A stretch of 5,381 nt of DNA from Actinomycetota bacterium (GTDB lineage: Bacteria; Actinomycetota; Actinomycetes; JACCUZ01). Position 1 is the stretch's first letter. Each line of letters begins with the position of its first letter. The notes beneath the pieces are model-generated. The model was given only the letters and a program-made list of their open reading frames with translations, had not been told where the DNA came from and made no database searches. The position numbers and the translations under genes were made by a program. This document shows positions 1 through 4,697 of this stretch, piece after piece. The stretch lies in the NCBI GenBank assembly GCA_030841195.1, contig JAVEDA010000215.1, positions 1-5,381 of the forward strand, read 5' to 3'.

Positions 1-946
1 GCTCGGCAGGCGTGATGCCCTCCTTGGCGCACGCCTTGGCGATCGCGGCCGACGGCTGGGACTGCAGGGTCGAGTCGGGGCCGGCCACCATGCCGTGGGC
101 GCCGATCTCGGCCAGCCAGGTGAGCCCGAGCTCCTCGGCCTTGGTCCTGCTCATCACGACGACCGCGGCGGCGCCGTCGGAGATCTGCGAGGACGAGCCG
201 GCGGTGATCGTGCCGTCCTTGGAGAACGCCGGGCGCAGCCGGCCCAGGCTCTCGGTGGTGGTGTCGGGACGGATGCCCTCGTCGTCCTTGAACTGCACCG
301 GGTCGCCATTGCCCTTGGACGAACGGCGCTGAGGGATCTCGACGGGCACCACCTCGTCGTCGAACAGCCCGTTCTTCCACGCCTCGGCGGCCCGCTGGTG
401 GGACCGGGCCGAGAAGGCGTCCTGGTCCTCGCGCGAGATGCCGAGCTCGGCGTTGCAGGCCTCGGTGAGGGCGCCCATCGCCTGGGTGGTGAACACGTCC
501 CACAGACCGTCGTACGACATGGAGTCGACCAGCTTCACGTCGCCGAACTTCACGCCCTCCCGCGACTTCGGCAGGAAGTGCGGCGCCTGGGTCATCGACT
601 CCATGCCGCCGGCGACCACGACGTCGAACTCGCCGGCCCGGATCAGCTGGTCGGCCAGCGCGATCGCGTCGATGCCGGACAGGCAGACCTTGTTGATCGT
701 GAGGGCCGGGACGGACATCGGGATGCCGCCCTTGACCGCTGCCTGGCGGGCCGGGATCTGGCCGGCCCCGGCCTGCAGCACCTGGCCCATGATCACGTAC
801 TCGACCTGCTCCGGTGCCACTCCCGCCTTGGCCAGCGCACCCTTGATGGCCACGCCGCCGAGGTCGGAGGCGGAGAAGTCCTTGAGGCCGCCGAGCAGCC
901 TCCCCATCGGGGTCCGGGCTCCGGCGACGATGACGGAACCAGCCAT
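1..946 (-). CDS. acetyl-CoA C-acetyltransferase (thiolase), C-terminus cut by window edge
   Basis: This thiolase-family enzyme probably condenses two acetyl-CoA to acetoacetyl-CoA, or runs the reverse cleavage, in the cytoplasm. The 315 visible residues begin MAGSVIVAGARTPMGRLLG, the usual thiolase N-terminus. The nucleophilic Cys is C88 in NKVCLSG (bases 683-685). GGMESMTQAPHFLP (113-126) and GSSSQISDGAAA (250-261) are family signatures. A biosynthetic-type thiolase is about 390-400 residues long, so about 80 are missing to the left, including the expected His and second Cys motifs (GHP, CxGGG). The ATG at 944-946 is supported by an AGGAGG Shine-Dalgarno (complement of 954-959) 7 nt upstream. 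The gene is divergent from the epimerase gene 49 bp away. The SREGVKFGD/VDSMSYDGLWDVF stretch resembles actinobacterial FadA4/AtoB-type enzymes as I recall them. A degradative 3-ketoacyl-CoA thiolase is the alternative, but less likely. Confidence 0.95.
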   Translation of the reverse strand, partial: MAGSVIVAGARTPMGRLLGGLKDFSASDLGGVAIKGALAKAGVAPEQVEYVIMGQVLQAGAGQIPARQAAVKGGIPMSVPALTINKVCLSGIDAIALADQLIRAGEFDVVVAGGMESMTQAPHFLPKSREGVKFGDVKLVDSMSYDGLWDVFTTQAMGALTEACNAELGISREDQDAFSARSHQRAAEAWKNGLFDDEVVPVEIPQRRSSKGNGDPVQFKDDEGIRPDTTTESLGRLRPAFSKDGTITAGSSSQISDGAAAVVVMSRTKAEELGLTWLAEIGAHGMVAGPDSTLQSQPSAAIAKACAKEGITPAE

Positions 947-953
947 GGCGCAA

Positions 954-959
954 CCTCCT
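954..959 (-). promoter_or_regulatory. Shine-Dalgarno of the thiolase gene
   Basis: The complement reads AGGAGG, 7 nt before the ATG at 944-946. It is the strongest ribosome binding site in the window and fixes the thiolase start. The epimerase gene transcribed the other way has no such site. Confidence 0.85.
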
Positions 960-983
960 GCAGAATGTCCGGACGAGCGCTGT

Positions 984-990
984 CACGATA
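984..990. promoter_or_regulatory. candidate overlapping -10 elements of the divergent thiolase/epimerase promoters
   Basis: On the plus strand CACGAT (984-989) lies 6 nt before the epimerase ATG. That fits a -10 element of a leaderless transcript. On the minus strand TATCGT (complement of 985-990) matches the actinobacterial TANNNT -10 pattern. It would place the thiolase start of transcription near 975-979, leaving a roughly 30-nt leader that contains the AGGAGG. No convincing -35 element is visible for either direction. This is inference from position and pattern only. Confidence 0.35.
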
Positions 991-995
991 GCCGC

Positions 996-1421
996 ATGCT
1001 CACCCGCATCGACCACGTCGGCCTGGCCGTGCGCGACCTCGACCAGGCGATCGCGTTCTACGCCCGCACCTTTGACGTGCACGTCGTGCACGAGGAGGTC
1101 AACGAGGAGCAGGGGGTGCGCGAGGCGATGCTGGCCGTCGGCGACTCGGGCTCCTGCATCCAGCTGCTGGCGCCGCTGCGCCCGGACTCGCCGATCGGAA
1201 AGTTCCTCGAGCGCGCCGGCGAGGGCATCCAGCAGGTCGCCTACGGCGTGGACGACATCGAGGCCGTGACGGCCGACCTGCGCGGCCGCGGGGTCCGCCT
1301 GCTGTACGACGAGCCGAAGCGCGGCACAGCGGGGTCGCGGGTCAACTTCGTTCACCCGTTGGACGCGATGGGGGTGCTGGTCGAGCTGGTCGAGGCGGCG
1401 CGGGGCACCGAAGAGCAATGA
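996..1421 (+). CDS. mce: methylmalonyl-CoA epimerase (VOC/glyoxalase fold)
   Basis: This enzyme interconverts (2R)- and (2S)-methylmalonyl-CoA and, in the ethylmalonyl-CoA pathway, also epimerises ethylmalonyl-CoA. It has 141 residues, the usual family length, with two VOC half-modules: IDHVGLAVRDLDQAIAFY (5-22) and GIQQVAYGVDDIEAV (77-91). VNEEQGVREAML (35-46) and YDEPKRGTAGSRVNFVHP (104-121) are family signatures. By comparison with the Propionibacterium enzyme, the metal ligands map to H7, Q56, Q80 and E130. The third ligand is His in that enzyme but Gln here. I recall the same GIQQ in mycobacterial homologues. The frame stays open upstream to 438, but homology begins at MLTRIDHVG, so ATG 996 is chosen. 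No Shine-Dalgarno precedes it, which suggests leaderless translation. Its neighbours are the divergent thiolase gene and the convergent PhoX-type gene. Its substrates link it to Ccr, encoded further right. Confidence 0.95.
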   Translation: MLTRIDHVGLAVRDLDQAIAFYARTFDVHVVHEEVNEEQGVREAMLAVGDSGSCIQLLAPLRPDSPIGKFLERAGEGIQQVAYGVDDIEAVTADLRGRGVRLLYDEPKRGTAGSRVNFVHPLDAMGVLVELVEAARGTEEQ

Positions 1422-1451
1422 CCCCACGCCGCCTCGCCAGTCGTGGGGTTA
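1419..1451. terminator. bidirectional stem-loop between convergent genes
   Basis: ACCCCACG (1421-1428) pairs perfectly with CGTGGGGT (1442-1449) around a 13-nt loop. The stem extends outward by a G-T wobble (1420/1450) and a T-A pair (1419/1451). The epimerase TGA (1419-1421) and the complement of the PhoX-type gene's TAA (1449-1451) are therefore part of the stem. There is no U-tract on either side, as is common in high-GC actinobacteria. Termination in both directions is inferred from its position between convergent stops. Confidence 0.6.
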
Positions 1452-2990
1452 CCCGGTGATCCGGTAGACCTGACCCCAGGCCTGGACGGTCATGGTCAGC
1501 AGCTGACCCTCCTCGACCAGCTCGGGGTCCGCGTTGGCCTTGTGCACCTGGGCGTCGAAGAGGAACGTCCCCTTCCGGCCCACCTGCGACGAGACGTCGA
1601 TGATGCCGCTGGACTCCTCGTCTGTCGTGATCAGTCCGTGCGCTCCGGCGGCGAACCGCGCCGGGTCGAACTCGGCCACCACGCCGCGAGCGCCGTCCTC
1701 GATCCGGTAGGCCACGATCCGCGCCAGGTGCGCGTTGCCGCCCGGGTCCTCCTGCATCAGCAGGTTGCCGTGCGTGTCGATGGTCATGTTGTCCGGCTTG
1801 TTGAGGAACGGTGCCTCGGTGCCGTCCAGCAGCAAGGTCACCGTGCCGCCGAGCTCCGGGTGGGACACGTCGTCGTACCGGAGCCGCCACAGCCCACCGC
1901 CGTCACGGGTGACGCCGGGCTCGGCCTGCGTCGTGTCGCCGCCCTCGGTCGTGAGGAAGTAGTAGTCGTTGGGGTTGCGGGGGTCGAACGCCCCGTCCTC
2001 GATCCGGTTGAACGTGGTGCCGTCCGTGAGGGCCTCGGCGTTCTGGGCGGCACCCGACTGGGTCCAGTCGATCTCCGGCAGGGTGAACCGCTTTGTCACG
2101 CCCTTGGTGAAGCCGGCAGTCGTGCGCAGCGCCGGGGTGGCGGCACTCGCGACGCCGTCCACCTTGACCACGTGCAGGGTGCCGTCGGTCAGTCCGGCCT
2201 GCTCGACCGGCGAGCCGTCGGCCTGCTTGGTGCCTCTGTACACGCGCAGCTGCCCTGCGGCGTCGTCCTCGTCCCCCATGACGACGGTGCGCTGCGTCCC
2301 CGTCTGGGCCGCGAGGGTGTTCTCCCAAGAGAACAGCCCGAGGTGCGGGAGCTGGGTGGCGATGCCGTCGGCGGTGACGCCGAAGGCGCGCCCGTTGGCG
2401 CCGTTCTCCTCGTTCGCGAAGTAGACCTGCCCGTCGTAGCCGGTGCTGCTGGTGGCGTCCCAGAGCTGGCCCGGGGCGGTCAGTGCTCCCGAGCAGAAGC
2501 GGGCGAAGGCGGCGCTGAACGGAGCCAGCACACCTGCCGCCGACACGTAGCTGGAGGAGGTGTAGTCCCAGTACTTGACCGTCTTGATCAGGTCGTCGCC
2601 GGAGACGACCGCCCCGGTAGCGGGGTCGATCACCTCGTGCGACACGAACGCCCCCTTCTGGTCGTGGTCGCGCACGATGCCGGCGCCGGCAGTGAGCTCG
2701 TGGTTCAGGTAGACGTCGAGGCCGCCTTCGCCGACCGAGACGCCGAGCCCGTCCGGTATGCCCACCATCCGGTAGTGGTTGCCGGCCGTGTCGCCGACCG
2801 ACCAGAGCGAGGTGATGCTGACACCGTCGGCCGCCGGCAGGACGTAAGGACTCACCGAGCTGGTCGGGCCGGTGGTCGCCACCGGCGCCCGGGCCGCGAG
2901 GGCTCCGGTCGGGGCGAGCACTGTCGCGAGCGAGACGGCGCCGGTGACGCCGGCGAGGGCGGCACCGCGCAGTGTTGGGCGTGAGGTCAC
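1449..2990 (-). CDS. secreted DUF839/PhoX-type protein (putative alkaline phosphatase family)
   Basis: This 513-residue protein begins with a Sec-type signal peptide: R4 and R8, a small-residue hydrophobic core at about 9-26, and ALA at 30-32 as the likely cleavage site. The mature part looks like the PF05787 (DUF839, alkaline phosphatase PhoX) family. Recognisable segments are YLNHEL (94-99), ARFCSGALT (163-171), YFANEENGANGRAF (190-203), LGLFSWENTL (217-226), FNRIEDGAFDP (327-337), KPDNMTIDTHGNLLMQED (398-415) and GAHGLITTDEESSGIIDV (449-466). These Asp/Glu/Asn-rich loops suit a Ca-binding beta-propeller. C166 and E194/E195 are candidates for the metal site. The GTG start (2988-2990) is set by AGGAG 5 nt upstream and by the signal peptide. 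No twin-arginine motif is visible, although characterised PhoX enzymes use Tat. The gene stands alone, convergent with the epimerase and divergent from ccr. PHO-box-like repeats upstream suggest phosphate control. Phosphatase activity is inferred from the family; many DUF839 members are untested. Confidence 0.85.
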   Translation of the reverse strand: MTSRPTLRGAALAGVTGAVSLATVLAPTGALAARAPVATTGPTSSVSPYVLPAADGVSITSLWSVGDTAGNHYRMVGIPDGLGVSVGEGGLDVYLNHELTAGAGIVRDHDQKGAFVSHEVIDPATGAVVSGDDLIKTVKYWDYTSSSYVSAAGVLAPFSAAFARFCSGALTAPGQLWDATSSTGYDGQVYFANEENGANGRAFGVTADGIATQLPHLGLFSWENTLAAQTGTQRTVVMGDEDDAAGQLRVYRGTKQADGSPVEQAGLTDGTLHVVKVDGVASAATPALRTTAGFTKGVTKRFTLPEIDWTQSGAAQNAEALTDGTTFNRIEDGAFDPRNPNDYYFLTTEGGDTTQAEPGVTRDGGGLWRLRYDDVSHPELGGTVTLLLDGTEAPFLNKPDNMTIDTHGNLLMQEDPGGNAHLARIVAYRIEDGARGVVAEFDPARFAAGAHGLITTDEESSGIIDVSSQVGRKGTFLFDAQVHKANADPELVEEGQLLTMTVQAWGQVYRITG

Positions 2991-2995
2991 GCGAA

Positions 2996-3000
2996 CTCCT
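2996..3000 (-). promoter_or_regulatory. Shine-Dalgarno of the PhoX-type gene
   Basis: The complement reads AGGAG, 5 nt before the GTG at 2988-2990. It supports a GTG start directly ahead of the signal peptide. No ATG or GTG lies just upstream in the same frame. Confidence 0.75.
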
Positions 3001-3009
3001 GAGTCTCGG

Positions 3010-3031
3010 GCGGTCCCCCGGTGGGGACCGC
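3010..3031. repeat. perfect 9-bp inverted repeat (stem-loop)
   Basis: GCGGTCCCC (3010-3018) and GGGGACCGC (3023-3031) are exact inverted copies around a 4-nt loop. The structure lies 9 nt upstream of the Shine-Dalgarno of the PhoX-type gene. It is probably in that gene's 5' leader, where it could affect translation or mRNA stability, or it could be an operator. No plus-strand gene ends just before it, so an ordinary terminator role is unlikely. Confidence 0.7.
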
Positions 3032-3061
3032 TGGCTCGGACGCTGTCAGCGGGCCGGAACA

Positions 3062-3094
3062 GCCCGGCGACCAGCGCATGACCCCCAGGTGAAC
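3062..3094 (-). promoter_or_regulatory. candidate PHO box (PhoP direct repeats) for the PhoX-type gene
   Basis: Reading toward the PhoX-type gene there are three contiguous 11-bp units: GTTCACCTGGG (3094-3084), GGTCATGCGCT (3083-3073) and GGTCGCCGGGC (3072-3062). The Streptomyces PHO-box unit, as I know it, is G(G/T)TCAYYYR(G/C)G. The three units match at 11, 9 and 8 of 11 positions by hand count. The block lies 71 nt upstream of the GTG, a suitable place for a PhoP activation site. No clear -10 element is visible downstream; CAGCGT (complement of 3040-3045) is a weak candidate. An alternative reading is that the palindrome at 3088-3100 is the real operator. Confidence 0.5.
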
Positions 3095-3166
3095 GTCACC
3101 GGGACACGGCGGTCAGCGCCCGGATCCGCTCCGGCGCAGGTCGACCACGACCGGCGACCGGCGCAT
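3064..3166 (+). repeat. 16-bp direct repeat, two copies 87 bp apart
   Basis: CCGGCGACCAGCGCAT (3064-3079) and CCGGCGACCGGCGCAT (3151-3166) match at 15 of 16 positions. The first copy overlaps units 2 and 3 of the candidate PHO box. The second lies upstream of it. In sequence this G+C-rich, some repetition is expected by chance. Confidence 0.5.
3088..3100. repeat. 13-bp palindrome, possible operator
   Basis: GGTGA (3088-3092) and TCACC (3096-3100) form an inverted repeat around ACG. It overlaps the first PHO-box-like unit. It could be a separate dimer-binding site, or arise by chance from the GTTCACC/GTCACC similarity. Confidence 0.3.
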
Positions 3167-3242
3167 CGGCCCGCGCAGGCTGCTGGCGTCCATCACGTAC
3201 GCCGTGGTGACGGACTCGTGACCCCGGGCTGGCCCGCGTGGT

Positions 3243-3258
3243 TACCGGTCAGTAGCAT
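3243..3258 (+). promoter_or_regulatory. candidate leaderless ccr promoter with overlapping inverted repeat
   Basis: TAGCAT (3253-3258) fits the actinobacterial TANNNT -10 pattern and ends 8 nt before the ccr GTG, the spacing expected of a leaderless transcript. The only -35 candidate, TGGCCC (3230-3235), is poor. TACCG-GT-CAGTA (3243-3254) is a 12-bp imperfect palindrome that overlaps the start of the -10 element. A repressor of the TetR type, common for acyl-CoA metabolism genes, could bind there. This is positional inference. Confidence 0.4.
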
Positions 3259-3266
3259 CGGGGCCT

Positions 3267-4604
3267 GTGAAGGACATCCTCGAGGCGATCCTGGCCGGCG
3301 ACACCGACCCGGCGAGCTGGGCCTCGCTCGCGGTGCCGGAGCACTACCGCGGGGTGACCGTCCACAAGGACGAGGCCGAGATGTTCGAGGGGCGCCCGAG
3401 CCGGGACAAGGACCCCCGGGAGTCGCTGCACCTGGATGACGTGGCGACCCCGGAGGTGGGTCCCGGCGAGGCGCTGGTCGCAGTGATGGCCAGCGCCATC
3501 AACTACAACACCGTGTGGTCGGCCATCTTCGAGCCGGTGTCGACCTTCGCCTTCCTGGAGCGCTACGGCCGGCTGTCGCCGCTGTCCAAGCGGCACGACC
3601 TGCCCTACCACGTGCTGGGCTCCGACCTGTCCGGCGTCGTGCTGCGTACCGGCCCGGGCGTGAACGCCTGGAAGCCCGGCGACCAGGTGGTGGCGCACTG
3701 CCTCAGCGTCGAGCTGGAGAGCCCGGCCGGGCACAACGACACGATGCTCGACCCGGAGCAGCGGATCTGGGGTTTCGAGACCAACTTCGGCGGGCTGGCC
3801 GAGCTCGCGCTGGTCAAGTCCAACCAGCTGATGCCGAAGCCGGCCCACCTCACCTGGGAGGAAGCCGCGAGCCCCGGACTGGTCAGCTCCACGGCGTACC
3901 GGCAGCTCGTCTCGCGCAACGGTGCCGGGATGAAGCAGGGCGACATCGTGCTGATCTGGGGGGCCAGCGGCGGCCTGGGCTCCTACGCCACGCAGTACGC
4001 CCTGGGCGGTGGCGCGACCCCGGTCTGTGTAGTGTCCAGCGACGACAAGGCCGGCATCGTGCGCAGTATGGGTGCCGAGCTGATCATCGACCGCAGCGCC
4101 GAGGACTACCGGTTCTGGAAGGACGAGCACACCCAGGACCCCAAGGAGTGGATGCGGCTCGGCAAGCGGATCCGCGAGCTCACCGGTGGCGACGACGTGG
4201 ACATCGTCTTCGAGCACCCGGGCCGCGAGACCTTCGGCGCCAGCGTCTTCGTCGCACGCAAGGGCGGCACCATCGTGACCTGCGCGTCCACGACCGGGTA
4301 CCTGCACCAGTACGACAACCGGTACCTGTGGATGAACCTCAAGCGGATCATCGGCTCGCACTTCGCCAACTACCGAGAGGCCTGGGAGGCGAACCGGCTG
4401 ATGACCCGCGCCAAGATCCATCCGACGCTGTCCAAGGCCTACCGGCTCGAGGACACCGGCCAGGCGGCCTACGACGTGCACCGCAACCTGCACCAGGGCA
4501 AGGTCGGCGTCCTCTGCCTGGCCCCGGAGGAGGGTCTCGGAGTGCGAGACGCCGAGCTGAGGGCCCGGCACGAGACGGCGATCAACCGGTTCCGGGACGT
4601 CTGA
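3267..4604 (+). CDS. ccr: crotonyl-CoA carboxylase/reductase
   Basis: Ccr performs the NADPH-dependent reductive carboxylation of crotonyl-CoA to ethylmalonyl-CoA, the defining step of the ethylmalonyl-CoA pathway and a source of polyketide extender units. The protein is a cytoplasmic MDR-superfamily enzyme of 445 residues, full length for the family. The GroES-like domain is at about 50-200, and the Rossmann nucleotide-binding domain starts near 225 with IWGASGGLGSYATQ (230-243). The CO2-pocket residues described for Kitasatospora Ccr fall at the same numbers here: N81 (INYNTVW), F170 and E171 (WGFETNFGG) and H365 (GSHFANYREAWEANR). E151 and N157, reported to couple subunits, are also present. 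Carboxylation competence is therefore expected, rather than a plain enoyl-CoA reductase. The GTG start at 3267 gives MKDILEAILAGD, typical of actinobacterial Ccr, and has no Shine-Dalgarno. It is transcribed alone, divergent from the PhoX-type gene. Confidence 0.97.
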   Translation: MKDILEAILAGDTDPASWASLAVPEHYRGVTVHKDEAEMFEGRPSRDKDPRESLHLDDVATPEVGPGEALVAVMASAINYNTVWSAIFEPVSTFAFLERYGRLSPLSKRHDLPYHVLGSDLSGVVLRTGPGVNAWKPGDQVVAHCLSVELESPAGHNDTMLDPEQRIWGFETNFGGLAELALVKSNQLMPKPAHLTWEEAASPGLVSSTAYRQLVSRNGAGMKQGDIVLIWGASGGLGSYATQYALGGGATPVCVVSSDDKAGIVRSMGAELIIDRSAEDYRFWKDEHTQDPKEWMRLGKRIRELTGGDDVDIVFEHPGRETFGASVFVARKGGTIVTCASTTGYLHQYDNRYLWMNLKRIIGSHFANYREAWEANRLMTRAKIHPTLSKAYRLEDTGQAAYDVHRNLHQGKVGVLCLAPEEGLGVRDAELRARHETAINRFRDV

Positions 4605-4658
4605 CCGGCCCAGCGGCCGGCTCCCAGGTCAAGCCCCGGCCAAGCACGGCGGGCCGGG
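4605..4658 (+). terminator. two GC-rich hairpins after ccr, possible terminator
   Basis: CCGGCC (4605-4610) pairs with GGCCGG (4615-4620) around a 4-nt loop directly after the ccr TGA. CCCGGCC (4635-4641) pairs with GGCCGGG (4652-4658) around a 10-nt loop. There is no U-tract. These may terminate or attenuate ccr transcription before the next gene's promoter, but GC-rich DNA forms such stems easily. Confidence 0.35.
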
Positions 4659-4689
4659 TCTGACAGGCGCGGCCGGGTTCTGACACGAT
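4652..4689 (+). promoter_or_regulatory. candidate promoter of the coiled-coil gene, with tandem direct repeat
   Basis: CTGACA (4660-4665) matches TTGACA at 5 of 6 positions. It is followed by an 18-bp spacer and CACGAT (4684-4689), which ends 8 nt before the ATG at 4698, as expected of a leaderless mRNA. A near-perfect tandem repeat underlies this: GGCCGGGTCTGACA (4652-4665) and GGCCGGGTTCTGACA (4671-4685) differ by one inserted T. The repeat could be a regulator's double site, or a small duplication that copied the -35 element. Confidence 0.5.
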
Positions 4690-4697
4690 GCGTAGCC

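Noticed and set aside
95..991. Open frame on the plus strand across the thiolase
   Set aside because: It is a His/Gly/Arg-rich shadow. The real gene is the minus-strand thiolase running off the left edge.
438..995. N-terminal extension of the epimerase frame back to 438
   Set aside because: Epimerase similarity starts at the ATG at 996, and the extension overlaps the thiolase coding sequence in antisense with no family resemblance.
1443..2984. A 513-codon open frame on the plus strand, antisense to the PhoX-type gene
   Set aside because: Its translation is Gly/Arg/Val/Asp-rich with no recognisable family. The minus-strand frame has a signal peptide, a ribosome binding site and family motifs. 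Long antisense frames are expected in such G+C-rich DNA.
3148..3162. Short tandem CGACCGG repeats as a possible CRISPR or satellite
   Set aside because: There are only two copies with no spacers. This is ordinary low-complexity G+C-rich sequence.
3249..4571. A 440-codon open frame on the minus strand, antisense to ccr
   Set aside because: It is a composition shadow. Ccr on the plus strand is unmistakable, with all active-site residues at the expected numbers.
3515..4663. A 382-codon plus-strand frame overlapping ccr
   Set aside because: It is a +1-type shadow of ccr rich in Arg, Pro and Gly, with no recognisable domain.
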